From Paraflavitalea sp966211765 (lineage in GTDB: Bacteria; Bacteroidota; Bacteroidia; Chitinophagales; Chitinophagaceae), in NCBI GenBank assembly GCA_966211765.1, contig CBIHOV010000044.1, forward strand, positions 1-64,000: a stretch of 64,000 nt of DNA. Reading direction: 5' to 3'. Shown here piece by piece: positions 19,398-28,140 of the stretch (positions within the stretch are counted from its first letter, which is position 1; each line of letters begins with the position of its first letter). The notes under the pieces were generated by a model. The model searched no databases and was not told where the DNA came from. It saw only the letters and a program-made list of their open reading frames with translations. Both the position numbers and the translations under genes were made by a program.

Positions 19398-19469
19398 GTG
19401 TGGCAAAGCGTCGTAAACTTCATTGATCAAACCCACTTCCATATTCCTTCGTATCTTGTCGCCTCACAA

Positions 19470-20717
19470 ATGAACCATATGAAAAGAGGCATCCTTGCGA
19501 TCTGTTGTATTGTATGTACAGTAACAGCATTGGCACAATCTCCCAGGAAAACAACCCAACCTGTAAGCGATAGAAAAATATGGTTGGCTCACCTCGACAA
19601 ACTGGCCAGGCCTGTTTTGTCCAACCTCGCGGCAGGCACCCTCCGGCAAAACATGCCCGTGATTTTATCGCCCAAGGTCGACAATGCCGCCAACCGCGCA
19701 CAGGTAGCTTACCTCGAAGCATTTGGCAGGGTACTCACAGGCATTACCCCCTGGCTCAATGGTGAAGGCGGTACCCCCGAAGAAGTTGCCCTCCGCAATC
19801 AATACCGCGAATGGACCCTCAAAGCGATCGCTCATGCAGTAGATACCGCAGACAAAGATTATATGCGCTTTACCGGTGGGCAACCACTCGTCGATGCCTC
19901 CTTCATGGCGCTGGGCCTGGTACGTTGCCCCTGGTTATGGGAACACCTGTCGCCCAAAGTACAGGCCGATGTGATCGCGGCTTTTAAAGCCACCCGTAGC
20001 ATTGTACCCGGTTATAGCAACTGGATCCTGTTTTCCGGAATGATAGAAGCTTTTTTCTGCCAGTATGGTATCGAATACGATGGCGTGCGCATCGATTATG
20101 GCATCCGCGAATTTGCCAACCACTGGTACGTGGGCGATGGTGTTTATTCCGATGGTATGCAATACCATTGGGATTATTACAACAGTTATGTTATCCAGCC
20201 CTATATAGCCAATATCCTCGATGCATTGCGCAAGCGTAACCCCAGGGCCTACGATTGGTATGCACCCAAATTTGAACAGATCAGCAAACGCTATGCGGTG
20301 ATCCAGGAACGCCTCATCAATACCGATGGTACCTTTCCCGTTACCGGGCGTTCGATCTGTTACCGTGGCGGTGCGTTCCATCACCTGGCCGATATGGCAT
20401 GGAGAAAACAATTGCCGCAGGAGCTAAAGCCTGCACAGGTAAGAGGAGCCCTCACCGCCGTGATCAATAAGACCTTTGAACCAGCTTCCACATTTACCAA
20501 AGAAGGCTGGCTCAATATAGGCTTGTACGGAAGCCAGCCCGGCCTGGCCGAAGGGTATATCAATACCGGCAGTGTGTACCTCTGCACTACGATCTTTTTA
20601 CCCCTGGGACTTCCCGAAACAGATGAATTCTGGGCAGCTCCGGCAGCACCCTGGACGGCCGTAAAAGTGTGGAGCGGACAGGACATGCCAGCCGACCATG
20701 CCGTTGAGCTAAAATAG
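19470..20717 (+). CDS. DUF2264 domain-containing secreted protein
   Basis: The product has a signal peptide (MKRGILAICCIVCTVTALAQ) and a DUF2264 domain over most of its length (motifs TGITPWLNGEGGT, YSNWILFSGMIEAFF, YVGDGVYSDGMQYHWDYYNSYVIQP). DUF2264 proteins have an alpha/alpha-barrel look and are often found near polysaccharide-degrading genes; no activity is established. The open frame runs back to 19386, but that would place the start inside the terminator hairpin, so I use the ATG at 19470 (the one at 19479 is equally possible). It appears to be a single-gene unit. About 415 residues. Confidence 0.85.
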   Translation: MNHMKRGILAICCIVCTVTALAQSPRKTTQPVSDRKIWLAHLDKLARPVLSNLAAGTLRQNMPVILSPKVDNAANRAQVAYLEAFGRVLTGITPWLNGEGGTPEEVALRNQYREWTLKAIAHAVDTADKDYMRFTGGQPLVDASFMALGLVRCPWLWEHLSPKVQADVIAAFKATRSIVPGYSNWILFSGMIEAFFCQYGIEYDGVRIDYGIREFANHWYVGDGVYSDGMQYHWDYYNSYVIQPYIANILDALRKRNPRAYDWYAPKFEQISKRYAVIQERLINTDGTFPVTGRSICYRGGAFHHLADMAWRKQLPQELKPAQVRGALTAVINKTFEPASTFTKEGWLNIGLYGSQPGLAEGYINTGSVYLCTTIFLPLGLPETDEFWAAPAAPWTAVKVWSGQDMPADHAVELK

Positions 20718-20774
20718 CCAACTATTGCCCTGCTGGCATAAAATTATATTGGCGTAAATTGCAATATATTATTC

Positions 20775-21299
20775 ATGCTTAAAATGATAACAGGTATGGA
20801 AGCACTGCAATTGACCCGGAAGCTGGCGATGTTATTAGTGGCAACATTGTTACTGACAGCCACGCTGATGGCGCAAAACGATAAGGCCGATAAGAAAGCA
20901 CAACTGGCCGCTGCCACCAAGGCCATGATCGAGGCACAACGCTATGTATTTAAACCACAATCGGCCAATCCCATGCGCGGGCGTACCGCGCAGCTTACAT
21001 CGGAGTATACGGTAAAGGTGGGAAAGGATACCATCATATCCGACCTTCCATATTTCGGACGCGCCTTTACGGCACCCATCGATCCTTCCAAAGGAGGTAT
21101 TCAATTCACTTCGACCAAATTTGATTACAAACTCGAAACCATTAAGAAAGGCTGGCAGGTAACCATCAAGCCTGCTGATGTAGGTGATGTACAACAGTTC
21201 TTCCTCACCATCTTCAACAATGGCACGGCCACTTTACAGGTCACCAGCAACAACCGTACACCGATATCCTTCAACGGATATGTAGTGGAGAGGAAATAG
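20775..21299 (+). CDS. DUF4251 domain-containing protein
   Basis: A 174-residue exported protein: hydrophobic signal (about 15-33, ending LMAQ) followed by a DUF4251 domain (motifs YVFKPQSANPMRGR, LPYFGRAF, GGIQFTSTKFDY, NNRTPISFNGYV). The family is widespread in Bacteroidota, with lipocalin-like small beta-barrels and no defined function. Several in-frame ATGs occur at the N-terminus (residues 1, 4, 8); the exact start is uncertain. Confidence 0.85.
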   Translation: MLKMITGMEALQLTRKLAMLLVATLLLTATLMAQNDKADKKAQLAAATKAMIEAQRYVFKPQSANPMRGRTAQLTSEYTVKVGKDTIISDLPYFGRAFTAPIDPSKGGIQFTSTKFDYKLETIKKGWQVTIKPADVGDVQQFFLTIFNNGTATLQVTSNNRTPISFNGYVVERK

Positions 21300-21536
21300 A
21301 ATACAGAATAGAGGAGACAGAATACAGAAGAATACACTTTTGCTTCGAAGGAGAAGACAGGAGACACCATTCTTCAGGTACGGATTGCTCACTTAATACT
21401 AAACCCGCTGGTAGTGCAAATGCAATTCCAGCGGGTTTGTTATTTAAGATCCAACGACAATGATATAAGATTAGTCAGTGTGCTAAAGTCGCGGAGCCAT
21501 TCTGTATTCTATATTCTGAATTCTGTATTCTTCACT
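21299..21536. repeat. Inverted low-complexity words of the GAATACAGAAT type
   Basis: The flank 21299-21335 has GAATACAGAATA repeated with small changes; 21500-21536 carries the reverse complement (ATTCTGTATTC twice, plus ATTCTATATTCTG). The two arms frame the shared terminator at 21401-21438. No coding capacity is visible between the two genes. Confidence 0.6.
21401..21438. terminator. Bidirectional terminator between DUF4251 and GH43 genes
   Basis: AAACCCGCTGG (21401-21411) pairs perfectly with CCAGCGGGTTT (21428-21438), eleven bases with a 16-base loop. The two genes converge on it, so it can serve both strands. Confidence 0.8.
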
Positions 21537-22503
21537 TCAGCTTATTCTTCTTCACCCCTTCAAACGTGATCTTCACAGGCTGTATCAGTCCGTCCTTATC
21601 AAAGATCATTTTGTCAATGCAGGTCACGCGGTGGTTAGCTTCCGTTTCCCCCAGCGGGCGGCGGTGGTACACAATGTACCAGTCATCCTTACCAGGCACC
21701 TGGATCACAGAATGGTGGCCCGCGCCTGTAGCTACCGTTGAATCCTGCTGCAATACCGTGCCGATCCTTTCAAAGGGACCAAAAGGAGAGTTGGACATGG
21801 CATACGCCACTTTGTAATGCGGACCGCCCCAGCCACCTTCCGACCACATAAAATAATATTTTTTATCCTTGATAAACATGATGGGGCCTTCCACGTAACC
21901 CTTGGGCGTAATTTCTTTGAACGTGCTGCCATCCTCAAAAGGAACAAAGCCCGTGAAATCGCTTTTCAGTTTTACAATATTGCAATGACGCCAACCCCCA
22001 TAGATCATATAATATTGCCCGTCTTTGTCTTTGAATACAAACTGGTCGATCGGCTGTGCACCGTTGTAGAATTTATCCAGCAGCGGTTTACCCAGCAGGT
22101 CCTTAAAAGGCCCTTGTGGCTGGTCGGCTACTGCCACCCCAATTCCGCCAGCTTCATTGTTGTTTTGGATATCATTGGCGGCAAAAAAGAGGTAGTATTT
22201 TTTGTCCTTCTCTACAATGGCCGGCGCCCACATGGCTTTTTTAGCCCATTTGATCGAGGCCGTATCCACTATCCGGGCGTGTTTTTGCCAGCTCAGCAGA
22301 TCAGGTGAGGAAAAAGCATCCAGGAATACCTGCTTTTCATACTTGTCTGAGTAAGTAGGGAAAACCCAGTATTCCTTATTTATAATCGTTCCTTCAGGGT
22401 CGGCATACCAGCCTTCAAAAATGGGGTTACCGGATGTTTTTTTCGTCTGCGCTCCTGCCACAAAACCAAACCCAACCAAACCGGCCAACAACAAATATCT
22501 CAT
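21532..22503 (-). CDS. Glycoside hydrolase family 43 protein
   Basis: A 323-residue secreted five-bladed propeller hydrolase. The signal peptide is MRYLLLAGLVGFGFVAGAQ. The GH43 catalytic triad is visible: base Asp in GWYADPEG, Asp in PIDQFVF and acid Glu in YVEGPIMF. Known substrates of the family are arabinan, xylan side chains and galactan; which one cannot be told here. I chose the ATG at 22503, because the upstream in-frame ATG at 22536 adds an unlikely extension in front of the signal. The gene stands alone, with DUF3078 upstream on the same strand. Confidence 0.92.
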   Translation of the reverse strand: MRYLLLAGLVGFGFVAGAQTKKTSGNPIFEGWYADPEGTIINKEYWVFPTYSDKYEKQVFLDAFSSPDLLSWQKHARIVDTASIKWAKKAMWAPAIVEKDKKYYLFFAANDIQNNNEAGGIGVAVADQPQGPFKDLLGKPLLDKFYNGAQPIDQFVFKDKDGQYYMIYGGWRHCNIVKLKSDFTGFVPFEDGSTFKEITPKGYVEGPIMFIKDKKYYFMWSEGGWGGPHYKVAYAMSNSPFGPFERIGTVLQQDSTVATGAGHHSVIQVPGKDDWYIVYHRRPLGETEANHRVTCIDKMIFDKDGLIQPVKITFEGVKKNKLK

Positions 22504-22576
22504 GTGCTTTAAATTGATAAGCCTGCAATATAACACCCGGCAGGTATTTTAACAGGATAATATGGTTAAGAGCGGT

Positions 22577-23512
22577 TTAAAATTTATAAACGAAACCCAC
22601 GCCCAGCAACTCTTTGATCTGTGCTGTGGCCCCGCCCGCAGTACCATCGCTCTTCACCGTCTTCACATCATTATCGTAGATCATATCTAACGAAATGTTC
22701 ATATTAATGAGCTTCGACACTTTTACAGCTATTACATTCGTCCAGAAAATGTCGACATTGAAAGGATCATGGCGGTAATTGGAAAACAGCTCCAGCCTGG
22801 TCTTATAAGAAGTAGTAGGCGTAAGTTTTTTATCCCAGTTGATCGAAGCATAGGCGCCCACCTCCATCTTTACATTCTTGCCACTATCCACCCCAAAAGC
22901 ACCCACAGAAGCCAGGGAGTCATTTTGTACGATCACCCACCTGGCTGTTATCGGCGACATGAACAGCGAAAACCCATCAACGGGTTTATAGTCCATACCA
23001 AGCGACAATACAACATAGGCAGGCGACATGAAATTGGAGGTAAGTACCTTGGTGGAATCAGTAGGGTAGGCGAATCCTTTGGCAAACTGGCTCCTGAAGT
23101 TGAGCAAGGTACTCAGGTACCATTTATTATGATCGAGTTCATAGCCATATTTCGATACAAAGTCTATCCGGTCATCCGATTTTCTTTGCCCCAGGCTCGT
23201 GGTGTTCACCATACCATAGGCCAGGTCCAGGTTATTGTCCCAGGAATGTCGGCCATGTTTGTAATGCGCAAATAAATTCAGCAAAGATGTCAGTGACAGG
23301 GAGAATTTGTCACCCCCTGCTGCCCAGTTGCTCAATGCTCCCTGGTTTACATTCAGGTTGAAAGCACCTCCTGTTTTCCAGGAGCCCTTACTCGTGTCGG
23401 CGGTGTTTTTACTAATGGTACGGCTGGATTCACTTCTTAAGCCCTGTACAGTTTTGTCTTGTGCGGATAGGCGGAGGCTGCACAGCGTGAGCAGCAGGAA
23501 TACATATTTCAT
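22577..23512 (-). CDS. DUF3078 domain-containing outer membrane protein
   Basis: A 311-residue protein with a signal peptide (ends LRLSAQ) and the DUF3078 pattern (NLNVNQGALSNWAAGGDKFS near 55-75, followed by repeated amphipathic strands and a terminal GVGFVYKF strand). The domain is common in Bacteroidota and predicted to be a beta-barrel; function unknown. It is 73 bases upstream of the GH43 gene start, on the same strand. Confidence 0.85.
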   Translation of the reverse strand: MKYVFLLLTLCSLRLSAQDKTVQGLRSESSRTISKNTADTSKGSWKTGGAFNLNVNQGALSNWAAGGDKFSLSLTSLLNLFAHYKHGRHSWDNNLDLAYGMVNTTSLGQRKSDDRIDFVSKYGYELDHNKWYLSTLLNFRSQFAKGFAYPTDSTKVLTSNFMSPAYVVLSLGMDYKPVDGFSLFMSPITARWVIVQNDSLASVGAFGVDSGKNVKMEVGAYASINWDKKLTPTTSYKTRLELFSNYRHDPFNVDIFWTNVIAVKVSKLINMNISLDMIYDNDVKTVKSDGTAGGATAQIKELLGVGFVYKF

Positions 23513-23660
23513 GTCGATTGTTTAGGAAAAAAGCCTCCTCCCACAAAAAAGCTGCCAATTAATTGAGGCCGGGCTTCCGAAAAACCTGGTACTGCATAGC
23601 AAAAGCTGCATGGCAGCACCTGTCCCGCATTGCGAGATGATTTACTTTTTAAATATGTAT

Positions 23661-26600
23661 CTAGCGGATAAGTTGTACGATCCCCTTTTCCAATTTTTCA
23701 GGTTGCCCATCCAGCTTATAACGGCATTGCCATACATAAGTTCCGGGTGTTGCAGCGATGCCATTTATCTTTCCATCCCATCCCTGCCTTAAAGTATGCG
23801 TTTCGTAAACCTTTTGTCCCCAGCGGTTGTAAACGATGAATACAAGAGAGGTGGCATTGCCATATAGCAATGGAGTAAATAGATCATTACGCGTATCACC
23901 ATTAGGTGTAAAGGCAGCGGGAACGTACAGGCCTACCAGGCATTCTTTCTGTACCACTTTTACCGTGTCACGTCCTTTACAGCTATTTTGATCGGTAGCT
24001 TCCAGCCAGTAAGTGCCCGGCTGATTGATCGTTAATGTTGACCCATGTGAACGATCATTCCAGTCATATGTGGTATAGGAGCGAAGGGGGATGATCTTTA
24101 ACTCACCGTACTGGCAGATCTCCTGTTCTGTGGCAAGGAAATCCTGTGGGAGTGGGGCTATACTGATGATCTGTGCCGTATCCGTGCCTTTGCAGCCATG
24201 CTGGTCTGTTACGGTTACCCACCAGGTTCCTGTAGTGCTTACCGTCAGCGAAGAGCCTGTACTGCCATTATTCCATAGGTAGCTTGCAAACTGCCCGGGT
24301 GTCAGGTTTCGCGTGCTGCCCGTACACAATACCCGCTTTTTGTCCAGTGCAGGCATTGGCAGGGAATGAAGACCTAGTTCGAAGCTGTCCTTAGATTGGC
24401 AGCCGTTGGCATATTCAGCAATTACTATATACTTGCCCGCAGTCCTCACCATGAGCTGTTGTGTGTTTTCACCGCTATTCCAGCTATAGCTGTCAAAAAG
24501 GGCTCCTGCATCCAGCAGCAGGCTATCGCCGGCACAGATGCGTGTATCGGTCGGAAGGGTAATGGCGGGCGAATGCAGCACGTTGACCAATACAGAATCT
24601 TTTACCTGGCAGCCACGCCATTTTTCTGCGGCTACATAATATTTAGTGGTTACCGAGGGGTTTACGGATATCCTGTTACCTTGCCCCTCTACACCCGTTT
24701 GCGTGCTCCATTGGTAATTAAGGAAACCGCCACCGGCATCCAGCCAGATAGCGTCATTGTTGCACTTGCTGGGATTGGGTGTTGTTACACTAAATAAGTC
24801 ACCCGCCCTGCTCACGATGATCGTATCGCTGCCCGCGCCTCCGCAATTGTCGGTAACATCCACATAGTACTTCCCTGGTGCATTCACTATAAGTTCAGCG
24901 CCCGTTGAGCCATTATTCCAGGTGTAAGAAGCATAACCTGGCCCGGCTTTAATGCGCACCGTTCCTCCTTCGCAAACGATCGTATCCTGGCCCAGCGTTA
25001 CCTGGCTGGCAGCTACTAATACCGATGCCTGAATGGATTTGGTGTCCAGGAAGCAATAGCCTTCCATCTCCACCTGAATCGTGGAAGTTCCTGTTTGCTT
25101 CGGTACCAGCCGAAGCGTGTCGGTGCTCAGCAAAGTGGTTTTGAAGAAAGCAGTATCATATTGCCACGAAGCGGTCGCACCACAGGATTGAGCATTTTGC
25201 AGAAAGTAAACCAGCGTATCTCCAATGGAGCAACCATTGCCCTGTTGCCCCAGTGTAACCAGTCCACAGGAAGCAGGCTCGTAGCAAAACAAGGTGGCAT
25301 CCAATGGCATTTCCAGGCTCACCACCTGGGAGGGCGTTACATTGAATGCAAAAGGATTGACAACATCTTCTATAATATCCGGGCCTGGCAGAATGCCTAA
25401 AGGAGTGATCACAGGTGTACTCGTTCCAGCACCGGTAATAACCGGATCACAGGTTCCGCTGTTGGGAGGTTTAATATGCCCCGAGCTATCTACTTTCAGC
25501 ATAAAGCCATTCATAAACTGAATATCGTTGGGCTTAGGCGCCCTGGTGCCCCCCATTAGTAAAATACTTTTACCCTGGGGGTGTATGTTAGTAACGATAT
25601 AATCCTTCATTGCAGGGTAATCAGCCGTCCACAGGATGTTGCCATTACGGGACACACGGCATAGACTGAAAAAACGGGCACTGCCATCTTCAATACGGTT
25701 GCCAAAAACAAAATCATGGTCTGGCGTCATTGTTACCGTATGAGCATTTGCTTCCTGTGCGGCAAAACCATAAACAGGAGTGGGGATGGGGCTTCCATAC
25801 CGGAAGTTGAATGCCTTACCTACATTACCCTGTGGATCAATACTGAGTATGTTGATGCTGTGAAGTCCTGAATAATAATAAGAGCTGGGATATTGGTTCA
25901 CAACCAGCCAGGCCGTATCCTGTACCGCAAAAAGGCGATTGATCTGCTCGCCATAATTGCCCATGGTCGTAAACGTCTTGCTCCAAACCCGGTTGCCTGT
26001 GGCCAGGTCCAGCCTGTCTACCCCGAAAAAATCCGTGCCCACACCATTGTCGGTAAGTGCAGCCACCAATACCGCACTTGGCGTAACGGCCATTGAACTA
26101 TAGGCAGGATCATGCCTTGGATGAAGCAACTCCTTTTTCCAGACAATATTGGCCGTTGCATCAAAGCGCACCACATAAGCATCGGCATAGCCTCCATACC
26201 CCTCTATCAGCAATACCACAAAACCCCCGTCTGGTAATTCGACAATGTCCTTTATCCACTGATCCGAAGTATACTGGTAGGTAATATTTTTTGACCAAAG
26301 GATATTGCCATTATTATCCAGTTTTACAATAGGTGCACTACGCGTGCCCGTATTGTTATACGATTTATAGATCAGGCCCGTTGCCAGCAGGTTGCCGTCG
26401 CTCGTTCTGATAATACGGTTGAGGTGCATCTGTGTGGCCGCGGCGCCAAGGCGCTTTGACCAGGCCACATCGCCATTCTGGTTAAATTTGATCAACATAC
26501 CCAGGTCCTTCAGCACACCTACTGCCATCCGCCCGCCATCCGTGGTGCTCACTGCGTCCATAATGATGGTCGACATGGGCCCTGTATATTCAATCCGGTA

Positions 26601-27992
26601 AGTTTTGTTACAGTCAGCAGGCAGCGGTGTCTTATCCGTACAATAGGTGGAATCGCAGATCCTGTTCTCAGTTACTGTAAATAGATGGCCCGTATTTGCC
26701 AATAATTGGTGCACTCCTGTAGAGAAATCACTGATGCCGCTCCAGGTTAAATTACTTTGCTTGCAGAAACTGGTGTCTGGCGACCATCCTGAAAAACCGG
26801 GGTCGGGCAAACAACTGTTTACTTCTCCGCGGTTATTGACCCGCGTTACCAGGATGCGGTTTATATTGTTGGTACCAAATTGTGTTTGATAATAACTGGC
26901 AGTGATGGCGCCTCCATCCGGTGTAGGATAAAATCCATTCGTAATGGGACGCAACCAGGTTTGTCCCATCACCCTTTGCCAGTCCAACGATCCATACCGG
27001 TTGAATTTCCGCAATACTGCCGAGCCATAATCATACAGGTCTTCGTCCAATAGCAAAAATCCCTGGTCTGCTGTTCTGCGAATAAAGATCTTGCTGTTTG
27101 TGCCCGGCGACATGTTATCAAAAGACGACCGTAGGTTGCCCTGCAAATCCGTTTGCACCATCGTCACATGGTTATTGTTGCTGACCGTTGTCCATAAGCC
27201 ATAAGAAATAATACCATCGAATATTTCAATAGCTTTTACTTGCTCCGGGTATGTTTCCTGCCGGTAAATACGATGTGCAGAGATCAGGGAACCATCATTG
27301 CTGTTCAACTGTAAGATCACCCCATTCTTTAAGGGGGTGCTGTAAAAACCGGCTGCATAAACAATATTGCCATTAAAAGCAATAGAGGAAAACCCTTCTT
27401 CCCCGCCTTTGTCAAAGCGTTTGCTCCAGCGCATGGTTCCAGTGAGCCCCATTTTAAAGATCACCGGATCACTGGTTGCAGTGCTGTCGTCGATAGTATA
27501 AGTGCCAATGATGTCTCCATCCGTAAATTGTTGTATCGCTTTGGGCCGGTCGGTACCGGGCGTAGTGCTTCCCAGTTGGCGGCTCCACAATACTGTTCCG
27601 CCACCGTTCATACATACGAGCCATACTTTGCCGGCAGGATGGCCATAAGAAGCTGTAACACCATACAACAGGAGATCCCCATTATTGAGCACACAGATGC
27701 CCGTCAGCTCATCATCACCTGCACCACCCGTAGTGGTAGACCACAATACATTACCGCTGGCTGAAAGCCGCATCACCAAACCGTCGTAATTACTACCATT
27801 CAGGGCCTTGCCTGCCACAATACTGGAGCCATCCGCCAGGAAACGAATGTCGCGTGATTCTGTGTGCGCAGGTGCACTGATCTCATGATGCCAGGTGGGA
27901 ATACAATCCATCTGTGCTTCTGCGGAAATGAAAACCAGCAGAAAGCATAGCAGCATAGTCAGGGAGGGAAGGGTAGGTTTAGGGGGAACCAT
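23661..27992 (-). CDS. T9SS-secreted protein with propeller repeats, Ig-like repeats and CHU_C domain
   Basis: A 1443-residue secreted protein. After a signal peptide (ends SAEAQ near 27), residues about 40-430 and 460-880 each resemble beta-propellers made of repeats like GNVLWSTTTGGAGDDE. About 1020-1350 holds five cysteine-containing Ig/PKD-like repeats (for example YTWNNGSTGAELIVNAPGKY). The last 90 residues are the gliding-motility/CHU_C type B sorting domain (YVPAAFTPNGDTRNDLF, VYNRWGQKVYET, GTYVWQC), which directs export by the type IX system. It is probably a large surface adhesin or surface-layer protein. A promoter candidate lies only a few bases upstream of the ATG. Confidence 0.92.
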   Translation of the reverse strand: MVPPKPTLPSLTMLLCFLLVFISAEAQMDCIPTWHHEISAPAHTESRDIRFLADGSSIVAGKALNGSNYDGLVMRLSASGNVLWSTTTGGAGDDELTGICVLNNGDLLLYGVTASYGHPAGKVWLVCMNGGGTVLWSRQLGSTTPGTDRPKAIQQFTDGDIIGTYTIDDSTATSDPVIFKMGLTGTMRWSKRFDKGGEEGFSSIAFNGNIVYAAGFYSTPLKNGVILQLNSNDGSLISAHRIYRQETYPEQVKAIEIFDGIISYGLWTTVSNNNHVTMVQTDLQGNLRSSFDNMSPGTNSKIFIRRTADQGFLLLDEDLYDYGSAVLRKFNRYGSLDWQRVMGQTWLRPITNGFYPTPDGGAITASYYQTQFGTNNINRILVTRVNNRGEVNSCLPDPGFSGWSPDTSFCKQSNLTWSGISDFSTGVHQLLANTGHLFTVTENRICDSTYCTDKTPLPADCNKTYRIEYTGPMSTIIMDAVSTTDGGRMAVGVLKDLGMLIKFNQNGDVAWSKRLGAAATQMHLNRIIRTSDGNLLATGLIYKSYNNTGTRSAPIVKLDNNGNILWSKNITYQYTSDQWIKDIVELPDGGFVVLLIEGYGGYADAYVVRFDATANIVWKKELLHPRHDPAYSSMAVTPSAVLVAALTDNGVGTDFFGVDRLDLATGNRVWSKTFTTMGNYGEQINRLFAVQDTAWLVVNQYPSSYYYSGLHSINILSIDPQGNVGKAFNFRYGSPIPTPVYGFAAQEANAHTVTMTPDHDFVFGNRIEDGSARFFSLCRVSRNGNILWTADYPAMKDYIVTNIHPQGKSILLMGGTRAPKPNDIQFMNGFMLKVDSSGHIKPPNSGTCDPVITGAGTSTPVITPLGILPGPDIIEDVVNPFAFNVTPSQVVSLEMPLDATLFCYEPASCGLVTLGQQGNGCSIGDTLVYFLQNAQSCGATASWQYDTAFFKTTLLSTDTLRLVPKQTGTSTIQVEMEGYCFLDTKSIQASVLVAASQVTLGQDTIVCEGGTVRIKAGPGYASYTWNNGSTGAELIVNAPGKYYVDVTDNCGGAGSDTIIVSRAGDLFSVTTPNPSKCNNDAIWLDAGGGFLNYQWSTQTGVEGQGNRISVNPSVTTKYYVAAEKWRGCQVKDSVLVNVLHSPAITLPTDTRICAGDSLLLDAGALFDSYSWNSGENTQQLMVRTAGKYIVIAEYANGCQSKDSFELGLHSLPMPALDKKRVLCTGSTRNLTPGQFASYLWNNGSTGSSLTVSTTGTWWVTVTDQHGCKGTDTAQIISIAPLPQDFLATEQEICQYGELKIIPLRSYTTYDWNDRSHGSTLTINQPGTYWLEATDQNSCKGRDTVKVVQKECLVGLYVPAAFTPNGDTRNDLFTPLLYGNATSLVFIVYNRWGQKVYETHTLRQGWDGKINGIAATPGTYVWQCRYKLDGQPEKLEKGIVQLIR

Positions 27993-27995
27993 AAG

Positions 27996-28027
27996 GCAAT
28001 ATAAACCGAAAACCTGTTCTATACAAA
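27996..28027 (-). promoter_or_regulatory. Promoter of the T9SS cargo gene (near-leaderless)
   Basis: On the minus strand TTTG (28027-28024) is followed, after 20 bases, by TATATTGC (28003-27996), close to the Bacteroidota -33/-7 pattern. The -7 box ends four bases before the ATG at 27992, so the transcript would be leaderless or nearly so. Confidence 0.45.
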
Positions 28028-28140
28028 GCTGTTAGTAAAAGGCATAAGACAGCGCCCTTTTAGTAATAATTTATTAATTATTCCTGTCATTTATTGCTGA
28101 AGAGCGGCTGTATCTTGCGCCGATCCTTTAACTTACTGGT

